NCBI RefSeq assembly: GCF_047496725.1
Contig: NC_132973.1
Coordinates: 14,376,233 to 14,440,232, forward strand
From: Anoplolepis gracilipes
Taxonomy: Eukaryota > Arthropoda > Insecta > Hymenoptera > Formicidae
Reading direction: 5' to 3'
DNA: 64,000 nt
Each line of letters begins with the position of its first letter. The stretch's first letter is position 1. Below the pieces are notes generated by a model. That model was given only the letters and a program-made list of their open reading frames with translations, was not told the DNA's origin and ran no database searches. The position numbers were made by a program, and so were the translations under genes. Below, in pieces: positions 25,046 to 35,547 of this stretch.

Positions 25046-25946
25046 GTAAATAATAAAGAGGCAATAGGAGCGAGGAGATGTGAATATAAAATTGTAAGTT
25101 TGTTATATATAGATGATATGTCGCATAAAATGAGTATAATAAATACCTGTTTGTAATAAAGTAATTTTACCGTTAGTTTGTGTATAATGGTGGTGACTCA
25201 GAAAATGCTTACAGAATATGCACTCCGTTTGTGTGTTGTTGAATCTATAGTATATATGTCGCGACAACTGATGTTTAACGTGTGGTTATGCCGATGGTAC
25301 AGACGGTAATGAGCTCAAGGGCGAAAAATACATTTAAGATGGAAAGAGTTAGATAGGTGACATTAGATCTTAGGCAGTTTGTTTACTATACGAGCCCTAT
25401 TACATAAAAAGACTGATATCTGAAATGTTATACATTAAACGACAAAAAAATAGCATAAATCTACAAACAGATATAGAATGTTTGCTAGCTATTTACGATA
25501 ATATAATAAACAAACTGCCTAAGATCTAATGTCACCTATCTAACTCTTTCCATCTTAAATGTATTTTTCGCCCTTGAGCTCATTACCGTCTGTACCATCG
25601 GCATAACCACACGTTAAACATCAGTTGTCGCGACATATATACTATAGATTCAACAACACACAAACGGAGTGCATATCCTGTAAGCATTTTCTGAGTCACC
25701 ACCATTATACACAAACTAACGGTAAAATTACTTTATTACAAACAGGTATTTATTATACTCATTTTATTAACACAGACTTAACCCCTCAATCTTCAAACGT
25801 TCAAATTTTTATTGTAATTTCCGTCATTCTATAGAATGTTACTAATGTACTTATTGTCAATACAAGTGCGACATAACATCTATATATAACAAACTTACAA
25901 TTTTATATTCACATCTCCTCGCTCCTATTGCCTCTTTATTATTTAC
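25046..25946. repeat. long near-perfect inverted repeat
   Basis: Left arm 25046 to about 25390 and right arm about 25506-25946 are reverse complements with only a couple of mismatches apart from one block; a spacer of about 115 bp separates them. Both arms contain, in opposite orientation, GGTGGTGACTCAGAAAATGC, TGTCGCGACAACTGATG and GGCAGTTTGTTTA. The right arm carries an extra 100 bp (25768-25867) with no partner in the left arm. No coding frame spans the arms. It may be a foldback transposon, a pair of opposed insertions, or a hairpin-RNA locus. Confidence 0.85.
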
Positions 25947-27060
25947 TTATTTATTAATCGGAGCTCTTTATATAATTTTAATAATTAAATTAAATATACA
26001 ACTTTATATGAAATAATAATTGCAATTAATTTACTTTACTTGTTTACTTTAAGAGATAGATTTAAACAGAAGAGAAGCTACTTTTGTCTTTTTGACAGAA
26101 AGCATAGCGAAATATATAATATAGATAAATGAAATACAATTTATATAAATAAAATACATGAGCGACGACAATTGTAACTTGATTTTGCTTTAAACGCATC
26201 ATTAATTAATCTCGAGGCTCGCTCTTTCGGAAATTACAAGATGTTAAATGCGTTATCGTGGGGAGATTTGATTTGTCCTCGTATTATACTATCACCGTGA
26301 ACCCGATGTTAATCTATATATAGTCACTCATAGAGTCATTGCTAGAGGAATTAGGTTACTTCCCAACGGATATACAAAAGGGTCTTATAAATGGTTGTAT
26401 CCTACGCATCTAAAATAATTATGTACAAGTATTTCCGCATACCTGTCTCTTTTCTTCACAAACAGTTGTCATTAAAAAAATTAAAAATTAACATTTTTGA
26501 CAGTTAATTTGAAAATATTGTTCTGAAAGTTTAGCTGAATAATATTAATTGTATAATGCAATATATATTTTATTTAATCGAAAGTTTAGCTGTAATAAAA
26601 TTTAATTATAATAATTGTATAATAATCACATTTAACCGAAATATGCTTTAAAAAAAATAAAATAATTTCGGTAAAAAAACTTACGTGTGATCAGTGTTGT
26701 TACGTCATAAGAAAATCTCTGTAAATTTCTAATTATTTATATCAATAATATCTAATCTTATTATTCATTATACATAATATTATTATTTATTTCGTCTCTC
26801 AGTGTTCGCGTACGAATGTATATGTATAATACTCTGTAATTTTATGTCTCATCTTCCAGATTTAATACAGGCTCTCTTATAAATTACGAGATAACATTCA
26901 ACACTCTTTACGCTCGGACGTCATTGTTCAAGATCTATTTCACTTTCGTTTTGCTTTCTCCTCCTTTTTGGTTTCAAACGAATCTTACGTTCACCAACAT
27001 CAAAAGCAACGATTCTTTTTTAAAGAAATCGATAATTTCTACAAAATTCACTATAAAGCA
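25947..27060. other. AT-rich intergenic stretch
   Basis: No gene, repeat family or conserved motif recognised between the inverted repeat and the GC-rich EAAT upstream region. It contains common AT-rich homopolymer runs only. Confidence 0.5.
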
Positions 27061-28236
27061 GCCGCATTTTTCTCCCTTCGGAGTTTATTATTCGGTGCCG
27101 TGCGACCCACCGCGATGAGTGCCTTCTTCCTGTGATCTACCGGTCTCTTTCTCCCCGATCGCGCATCTCTGTCCATCTGCCCCCTTTTCCCCCTTTCGGT
27201 ATGCGCCTTTTACTTCCCGCACCCTCCCCGGCCTACCTCGACGCGTACAGCTAATCAACTTCCTGGATGGGGCACATTATCTGCCTGATTGCAGGCAGAT
27301 CCGCGGCGATACCTAAAGCCCACCGACATATCTATTCGATCTCGGCAGCCGATCATACGCGCGAAAAGCCTTGCGGATGTCACTTGCGCCCGCAATCGAC
27401 GTAACGGTGCAATGATCCTGAATGTAACAGATCGGGTGTGACCTCGTTTGGGGTCTTACCCCGTCATCGTATCCTCGGAACCAGTGTTGGCTCTCGCGCA
27501 CTCGTGATAGTTCCCGATAGTCCGCGCGAAAGCATTGTCGTGTGTCGCGATGCGCTATCAAACGGTTTGCACGTGCTTCGATAATCGTCCGCGAGAAGTG
27601 TCGATTTAATTCCGGAGAACGTAAACAAAAGGAAGCAAAGCAGAAAATAATAAAAGTGGAGGATCAAGGATTTTTATGCTCACTCTTACGACGCGGTGTA
27701 AATTTTTCAAATTAAAATTTTGCGAGTGCGATTATCTTCATTTTCTTTTGCTGCTATAAAATTAAAGAATGCATAGAAATTATTTATTTAATGCTTTAGA
27801 GCTTTAAGTATTATAGATATAATTGAATTAAAGAGAATGATAAAAGTAACTTTATTTTTTAATAATTTTATATATATTCGAGAAAGATAAACACATATTT
27901 CTTTCATACTCGATAATGCAGAAAAATTGGACGTCGTTCATATCTGAATAAATCAAGATGATTCAAATCATGGAAAGATGCAACACAGCCATCAAGACCG
28001 CGGGATGAAGATTCGCAAGATCTATCCCGATATCCGTTACATTACGGAGGAAGACATCTCACGAAATCTCGAAGCTACGTGCTTTTGAAACTTGAAGGAT
28101 GTCTTTAGGACAACGTATTTCTGGTGCTGTTGCGGTTCTCCGCGGAGTCTCGACAGAGACCAAGGAGAGTGGCCACACGTAAAAGATTTCTTATATTTTT
28201 ATCGGAAATTTTTATCCGCACTGCTTCTCACTTGAG
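27061..28236 (+). promoter_or_regulatory. EAAT upstream promoter and 5' leader region
   Basis: A CpG- and pyrimidine-rich block at about 27061-27630 stands out from the AT-rich surroundings and probably holds the promoter; part of it may be a noncoding first exon. A second GC-richer segment, 27980-28236, directly precedes the EAAT start codon and contains a 27-codon upstream frame. Transcription start and any leader intron cannot be fixed from sequence. Confidence 0.5.
28005..28088 (+). other. upstream ORF in the EAAT leader
   Basis: A 27-codon frame starting MKIRKIYPDIRYITEED and ending with TGA at 28086-28088, about 150 bases before the EAAT start and not overlapping it. If the leader is contiguous here, this frame would be translated first and could dampen EAAT synthesis. 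Whether the peptide is conserved is unknown. Confidence 0.4.
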
Positions 28237-30258
28237 ATGTCTTCTAGGTCGAGTACGGAGGAGGATATCGAAAAAATGACATCCGAAGAAGAGGTCGAGG
28301 CAAAAGCGCAGCGTAAAGTAATGGCGCTCGACAGATTACAGATGGTAAGGTTTTTAAAATCACGTACATAGTATTTAATGCTTATGCATAGTATTTTATG
28401 ATGCTATTCTTCAATTTTATTCCATTTAATTTGATTGTTTTTGCGATGGAAATGAAAGAGTACACATATCGTTTTATGAAAAGAACAGATTAAAATTATT
28501 TTCTTGGAATCTGTAAAATACAGAAAGAAAAATGAGTATCCGAGGAGGAGAAAAAAATTTATTAAATTTTACTGTGTGAATATAGATGATGGAATGGATG
28601 AAAATTAACTTGCTTCTGACATTGACCATCGCTGGAGTTTTGGTAGGTATAGCTCTCGGGTTTCTGGGGCGATTGGCCGATCTCACACCGGAATCTATAA
28701 CTCTCGTTAGTTTTCCGGGAGAGATTCTTATGCGGATGCTGAAAATGTTTATCTTGCCACTTATTATCTCGTCGTTAATTTCGGGTAATTATAATCCATT
28801 TCATTTTGAAGAAATGATCAATGAAAAAGAGAAACAAAATTTAATTTCATGAATATATAATTATGTATATAAATATTAAAAACAAAGAATTTTATTTCAA
28901 ACATTAAAATTTTATATCGATGTAGCAGAAATATTATATACTTGAAGTTTATTTTTAAATCTTCTCTATTTCCTTGTTTCCGTTGGAACTTGATACTCGA
29001 GCAATATATTAATTTCAGGAATGGCACAATTAGACGTTCAAAGATCAGGAAGGATAGGAGTCAGAGCATTAACATACTACTCGATAACAACCATTCTCGC
29101 CGCCATAGTGGGTATCGCGATGGTACTGATGATCCATCCAGGTGATCCACAGATCAAAACTACGGTCGCGGCGGTGGTGAAAGCTGAAGAGACAAAAGTC
29201 TCCACTGTAGACGCGATCCTCGATATAATTCGGTATGGGAAAATAACTTGTTAATTTCACGATCGCAATTCATGTCCAAAACTCGCAATCTTTTGTTCTC
29301 AGAAACATGGTGCCGGAGAACCTGGTACAAGCATGTTTCCAGCAGGTTCAGACTTCCTATGTGAAAAAGAAGGTGGTTGTAATCGGCTCAAATCAGAGCG
29401 AATATATACTAGAGCCGACCTTGGTTTATAAAGATGGCACGAACGTGATGGGCATGATTGTGTTCTGTATTATCTTTGGCGTGCTTGCGGGCCAGATAGG
29501 ACCTCGTGGCAAACTAATGGTGGATTTTTTTGTGGTGCTAAACGAGATTATTATGAAACTCGTCACGATCGTCGTGGTCTGGTATGAAATAATATTAAAA
29601 TAACTTATATTTTCATCACGAACAGATATCACGATCAAGAAATATGTATAACCTATTATATTATTCATTTATAAATAATTTTATTTTTATATTTTTAACT
29701 TTTTTTTAAGAAAGTAGAAGAAGAAAAAATATTATATAAATTTTAATGACAAAAATACAAAAGTTAATTTTGTATTTGTTACTTTAATTTAGAATATGAC
29801 TAACGACTTCTTTTCTCTTGGCTTTTAATTGTTTTCCAATGGACAATATAATCAACAATGCTGCAGGTATTCTCCATTCGGAATCATGTGTCTGATAGCT
29901 GGAAAAATTATGTCTATTACAAATCTGGCGGCAACTGCTCAAATGTTAGGTTTATACATGGTGACAGTTATATTGGGCTTGATGATTCACGCGATCATCA
30001 CATTGCCGTTAATTTACTGGTTTATGACTCGAAAGAATCCAGCTGTATTCTTTAGAGGCATGATGCAAGCCTGGGTGACTGCGTTGGGTACAGCTTCAAG
30101 GTAATAGTTGATTTATTTTATACATGCATATTATAATATCAATATTTTCAAGACATATTTAATCAGATTTAATTCTCTACTTTATTATTTCAAGATTAAT
30201 TCTCAAGTCTGTTGAAAGATAACTTTAGAGTTAATTTAAATATTATGACATAACATTC

Positions 30259-30334
<76 letters not shown>

Positions 30335-31363
30335 CATGTTGATTATATTAAATATAGAAATTTAGCATAACTGAATAATATAAATACAGATTTACAGCTT
30401 TGTAAGCCACAAGCAAACCGTCTATACTGATTTTGAGGCAACCTGTTAGATTTTAGAAATTTTTTAATCTTTTATCTTATCTCTTTATGACTGAATAATT
30501 TCAAGTTTTATTTTCTAAGGTAATGAAGTAAGATGTTGGTTCGAATGTTATAAATTTATGATTATAGTGCAGCAACTTTGCCTTTAACTTTTCGTTGTCT
30601 GGAAGAAAACAACAAGATTGATCCACGAGTAACACGTTTCGTCGTGGCGGTTGGTGCTACCGTGAATATGGACGGCACGGCTCTTTACGAAGCTGTGGCT
30701 GCGATCTTTATCGCGCAATTAAATGGAATCTCACTAGGATTCGTTGAAGTTATTACGGTCAGGTATACATAATTTGTAACAGTATTAAGGATAAGTTTTT
30801 TTATTATATTAATATGTTTTACGCTAATTAATTTAAAATTATTATTTATAAAAGGATTTCAATATATCTGTTTAGTAATTTATATCTAAATTAAAAAAAA
30901 TTTATTTCTGTGTGTGTGTGTGTGTGTGTGTGTCAAAGATTTATAGCCTTGATTTTTTATAGCCTTACAGCTACCCTGGCAAGCGTCGGGGCTGCAAGCA
31001 TCCCCAGCGCTGCATTGGTCACTATGCTCTTGGTGCTAACCGCCTTGGGTCTTCCTACGAATGATGTTTCTCTATTGTTCGCTATCGACTGGATGCTGTA
31101 AGTTATGCACACATTTTTATCGTTTCTCTATAAACTACAGCAAACGTTTCGTTTCAAGTGATCGGATCAGGACTTCGATCAACGTTCTGGGCGATGGTTA
31201 TGGGGCTGGAATTGTTTATCACTTAAGCAAAGCAGAGCTAGATAAGATGGACGAGGAACGAAGATTAGAAGGCTTGCAAATCGGAAGTCCCCTCGAAATT
31301 GCCACCGAAAGTCGTCAACGAGAAGAGACAGCACACGAACAAATTTCCGAGACGAAAATTTGA
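28237..31363 (+). CDS. EAAT1: excitatory amino acid transporter (SLC1 family)
   Basis: Sodium-coupled glutamate/aspartate transporter of glial and neuronal plasma membranes. Eight coding exons: 28237-28344, 28586-28784, 29019-29232, 29303-29581, 29867-30100, 30568-30762, 30963-31097 and 31159-31363; phases close to 522 residues, the usual size. The start gives MSSRSSTEEDIEKM, a hydrophilic cytosolic N terminus. First membrane segment is in exon 2 (INLLLTLTIAGVLVGIALG). Exon 4 carries the extracellular loop with an N-glycosylation site (NQS). Exon 6 has the family signature NMDGTALYEAVAAIF (about 378 on) for substrate and sodium binding. Exon 7 gives SLTATLASVGAASIPSA (hairpin 2), and exon 8 DRIRTSINVLGDG. 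For exon 8 the acceptor CAAG|TGATCGG was chosen because it restores MLDRIRTSINV. The symbol follows insect usage; vertebrate subtype is not implied. Confidence 0.93.
30259..30334. repeat. (TA)n(TG)n compound microsatellite in EAAT intron 5
   Basis: A long AT run broken once by GT, followed by about 11 TG units, seen directly. Confidence 0.95.
30909..30933 (+). repeat. (TG)n tract upstream of EAAT exon 7 acceptor
   Basis: About 12 TG units, ending about 30 bases before the acceptor of EAAT exon 7 (exon starts 30963). UG-rich RNA at this position is known to influence splicing in other genes through TDP-43-type proteins; here the effect is inference. Confidence 0.9.
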
Positions 31364-32801
31364 ACCCTTGAACTTCTTCAGCGAAGTCACGATGCTATTT
31401 TGTGGTACTATGCTAATACGATTGATTTTCACTGCCGAAATCGAGTTTTTCCCATAAATTAAATTAAATTAACATATTTCAGAATATAATTGTATTATTT
31501 AAAATATGATTATTAAGAATAATATTATAGGTATGAATCTTATCTATTAATATATATTAATATGACTTTGTTTTTTAGCAAGTGCTGACAGTTAACAGTA
31601 GAGAGCGAATGAATTAAAAGTGTTAAATGTTGAAATAGAAAATGTGAGCATGTTAAGTACAAAATTAACAAAAAATGTATTTATTATTTCTTTTTTCTAG
31701 TGTGTGAAAACTCTTCTACTTTGGAATATTAAAGAATATTAATATATCAGCATAATAAAATGTACAGTAAAATAGAAATATAAGATATAGTAAATTATTA
31801 GCAATCATCAACGTAAGCAAATAATTCTTAAAGCGCTTTAAATATTCATCAACCAGTAATTAAAAAAGAAATATTATATAATGTGAATATATAATTTAAC
31901 CATTTTTTTAATGATAATGATTAGCTATGACAGTGATTGACATTAAAAACAAAAAATTATGTAAATATTTTCCTTGCATTGCACATAATAATTACAAATG
32001 TCTTCTTAACACGTGAAAGCAATTTTTAATGAACACGGATACCTGAGTCAAGTCTATATTAATGAATAACTTATATATTACACAATTGCGTCATATTACG
32101 TATAATTGCATTATCATAATCGCTGCGTTTTATTCGTTGTCCTTTTCTTCAAAAGACACGTGTAAACAATTTCACATAAAAATTTGATTAATTTATTTTA
32201 AAATATAGTGCGCGCTGCAAGAAAAAAATTTACGTAATTTCTTCATTCTAAATGTCGTAATTCAATATAAACCCAAGAACTTTAAAGATAATAGTGATCG
32301 ATTATTTATACAAATGTGTTCATAAGTGTTGCATGTATAAATATAGATAAGGTTATCGGTAATCTTAATTAATTAAGACAGTGATTAATAATTTATTATG
32401 CAAATATATTATACATTCAATAAAGAATAGCTACTCATATTTCTATTGTATTGGCTTTTATATATCTTTCTATCCTTATATTTAAATATTGGATAAATGC
32501 CGTGATCGTTTTATCATATAATATGTACATATGAACATTATACAACCTCACATGTTTTATTATTATTTGCTCAATATTCAAAATACTTAAGTGAAAAAAA
32601 ATACAATTCTTATGACTGGCTTATATCTAAGTATGCAACTTTATGATACTTATATATTTATAATTGTGTTATCATAAACGTTGGGAAACGTCGGTGTTGT
32701 TTTTAATAAACGTGGACCATTCCATATAAAAATCTAATTCATTATTAAGAAAATTATGGCATATCGATTTTAGACATGTATGTGCAGAAGTGTATATTGC
32801 A
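31364..32801. other. AT-rich convergent spacer between EAAT and EMC6
   Basis: Holds the 3' UTRs of two convergent genes. AATAAA at 31754-31759, about 390 bases after the EAAT stop, may end the EAAT mRNA. TTTATT near 32556 (AATAAA on the minus strand) may serve EMC6. Segments near 32112-32190 and 32667-32745 look like diverged copies of one another. No open frame of note. Confidence 0.45.
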
Positions 32802-33621
32802 TTATGTTAAGTATATATATTTGTGTAAGAAAGGATACGTCCAGAATAATACGTATGTCTGCAGAAAGTTTTATAATCAGCTGTTGAGGAAAATAAATGT
32901 CTGAAAATAAAATTTATTTTTACCTATTGTTTCAAAGGATACACAAAGTCCCCCAAAGAAACCACTCGTTAATAAATGCCTTCTGCTAATAAAATACTTT
33001 TTCCATTGGCCACCAGCTTTCATTAATAGCATTGCCTATAAAGATGTGTGCAACATTACACATAGTTATTGTTAATGCTATTAAAGTAATCTTACCCATA
33101 GCCCGAAAACTGCAAAGATATAAAATCCAAATCCATATAACCCGGTCAATCCTAGTAAGCCAGCTGTACCACCTGATAAAGCTGCCATTGATATTTTACA
33201 ATATTCTACAACCGCAGCATTGTTTACAACTGCTGCTTCACTATACGCAATGATCTCTGCAATCATATTTAGAACCTCTTGTAGTTCATATTTCATAGTA
33301 TATAGCAGTATTTGCTTGAATATGGATTTGTTTGGCAATATGAAATTTAACTTATGATATAATTTATGTATCATATCTTTAATTTAAACTGCTCATTCAT
33401 ATTGCTTATCAATTGTTATTGAATAACTAATTTATTTACCATCTATTAATTTTTATTCATATTCAATGTTCCTAAATATCAAATAAATAACGAACATAAC
33501 CTCTTAGAAGAGTCTGTAATATTTCTTAACTTTCTATCGTTTACTACTTGAGTTTATTTTTAAGATAATTTTCTTACTTACCGCCACTTTTCTCCTGCTT
33601 TGTTTTTATTTTTCCCAACAT
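32802..33621 (-). CDS. EMC6: ER membrane protein complex subunit 6
   Basis: A small core subunit of the EMC, which inserts tail-anchored and multipass proteins into the ER membrane. Four minus-strand exons: 33621-33582, 33256-33096, 33035-32943 and 32858-32802; phases close to 116 residues (human 110). Exon 1 encodes MLGKIKTKQEKSG. Exon 2 holds YSEAAVVNNAAVVEYCK and the signature SGGTAGLLGLTGLYGF, entering the first membrane segment. Exon 3 gives the loop KAGGQWKKYFISRR. Exon 4 begins TYVLFWTY, the last membrane segment, then ends with HKYIYLT in place of the usual GMVHVY. All introns are GT-AG. The gene was assembled from four short pieces, so the first exon is the least certain part. Confidence 0.9.
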
Positions 33622-34410
33622 TACTTTGTGACTTATAGAAACGTTAACCTAAGAGAGCGAAAATAAATGAATAAGTATACGGAATACGAATGATATGCAC
33701 AATAGTTGCGTCTGCTGTGATCAGCTGCTACTAGTGCTACTGTCAAGACACGTCAGCTTCTGCGCATTTTAAAGAACTGATATGAGGCGCCAAATTTAAA
33801 TAAAATACATACTGTTACCGATGAAGAATATCTCGTCGGTGATATTGTTAAAAACTTGTAGTTATAAATTGTCTATTAATCGTTAATACCAATTATATCT
33901 GTCAATTATATTACTATCACTGTGATATATGCAAATTTAAATCAGTAATTATTAATATTATCGCATCAAAAAGATAAAGAGAGATAATAATATATAGGGG
34001 ACACTTTATTTATTTCTCGAAGAATTTATTCCCTGTTTCATGTTGAAAATCTTGGCAAAGATTAGTGGCAACAAAAGCGGGCCACAAGATTATAATAGTT
34101 ATTTGCTGTAATTTGAGAATGTTATGAACTCGCTATTGTTAAACGATTTATTGACGATCCCATCGCAAATAGATTGTTTGACATAATATCGAGTTTAGTT
34201 AATAATCTATTAAAAATTTATCGATAATTTAAGCAAATCTATAAATAATTTAAATATATTAAATCAAAATAGCAAAATTAAATTCGAAAGCCATTGCTGA
34301 TATTGCAAATTTATTAAAATTATCAATATAAATTCGTAACAGAATAATTAGCTATATTAACAGATTTTTGCAGATTTATGATTATTGAGAATGTTGTGTC
34401 AGCATCTAAG
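33622..34410. other. intergenic spacer upstream of EMC6
   Basis: Just upstream of EMC6 the sequence is of mixed composition (presumed EMC6 promoter, including CAGCTG near 33721); it then becomes AT-rich. No gene seen. Confidence 0.45.
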
Positions 34411-34702
34411 TTAATCCTTATTCCGTATTGGTGGATCATTTTTGTCCGTGATTTTTCTAACAACGTCAATTTCTCGAAAACAAATAATTATAAAATAATT
34501 ATTTAAGTAAATTATTTTTCAAGTTTATTATTTTAATATTTATTTAGAATGTTCAAAGAAGGTATATACATTTTTTCAGATTTTTTAAACCACTTTTAAA
34601 ATATTAATAAACTTTTAACATATTAAAAAACTTATCAAAAATACGCTGACCCACCTGTACAGTTAGAAGGTGCCAAAAATAACAATACGGAGTAAGGGTT
34701 AA
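34411..34702. mobile_element. TTAA-flanked MITE (piggyBac-like), copy 1
   Basis: TTAA at 34411 is followed by TCCTTATTCCGTATTG; the other end reads CAATACGGAGTAAGGG then TTAA at 34699-34702. Inverted termini with a TTAA target duplication and a CC-C/T start are typical of the piggyBac superfamily. At about 290 bp and without a coding frame, it is non-autonomous. Confidence 0.7.
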
Positions 34703-34791
34703 TCTTTGAAAGTTTTTTGAGACTTGGGACACAAACATGCACAGTAATAAGTTTCAGCTCAAGAAATAACAGATAAATATATAATATTATA

Positions 34792-35115
34792 GCCCTTATT
34801 TTCGTACTGGTAGATCATTTTTGGTCTGTGCAATTTTGAACAGTATCAATTCTTCGAAATAATACTGAACAAATGATCGACTAACGAAACAAGTAATGAA
34901 ACGAATGTTGTAGAATAATAATATACCTAACTAAATTATTTTTCAAATTTATTATTCTAGTCTTTATTTAAAAAGATCAAAGAAAGTCTATAAATTTTTC
35001 CAGATTTTTTAAACATTGCTACCTATTGATAAATACGTCGAAATGCGTCGAAAACATATTAACCCACATGTACGGTTTGAGAGTGGTAAAACTAACAGTA
35101 TGGACTAAAGATTAA
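34792..35115. mobile_element. diverged second copy of the TTAA-flanked MITE
   Basis: Starts CCCTTATTTTCGTACTGG(T) and ends CAGTATGGACTAAAGATTAA, a degenerate version of copy 1. The interior shares GATCATTTTTG, AATTATTTTTCAA(G/A)TTTATTATT and CAGATTTTTTAAAC in the same order and orientation. Target site on the left is lost. Confidence 0.65.
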
Positions 35116-35219
35116 GTTCTAAATAATATAAATTCTTTACGTTACAAAAGAGACTTTTCAGTAGATGGGTTACAATTCATTATTTATTTATTATAGACAC
35201 TGACAATTGACTTAGGTGA

Positions 35220-35547
35220 ACTTCGACATCGCTGTCGCGATTTCTTTCAAGTACGACGCAAAGCGCGCGGCTCGCTCGGCTCGAGGCTGAAAATAACCGT
35301 CGGAGAACCGCTCGTTTTCGCTCCGCCCCGCTTCGCTCAGCTCGACATAGCTCCTCGAGCTTCGACAGAAATTTCGTCGCGGGGGCCCGATCTCCTGTGG
35401 TTAGAAAAACGAGAAGCTCGGCACCCTAAAGGGGCTTTCGGCCAAACGCGAACGATCGATTGTTTCGAAGTGCGAATTCTTTCGCGAGATTGTGAGACAA
35501 GCTCGCGAATTAAGAAAAGTGACGAAGTGAATAAGTGTTATTTTGAG
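35220..35547 (+). promoter_or_regulatory. CpG-rich promoter and candidate noncoding leader exon of RyR
   Basis: A sharply bounded GC- and CpG-rich island ends in the consensus donor TTTTGAG|GTGAGT at 35547. There is no long frame, so it reads as an untranslated first exon on the plus strand. The next plus-strand gene is the ryanodine receptor, whose start-codon exon lies about 2.9 kb away. Assignment to RyR is inferred from position and strand. Confidence 0.5.

Noticed and set aside
25625..25834. 69-codon frame in the right arm of the long inverted repeat
   Set aside because: It runs across the boundary of the 100-bp insert and is not open in the mirrored left arm.
31141..31158. Alternative EAAT exon 8 acceptor after CTACAG at about 31140
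   Set aside because: It keeps frame but inserts KRFVSS before DRIRTSINV; the acceptor at 31158 gives the family's usual sequence.
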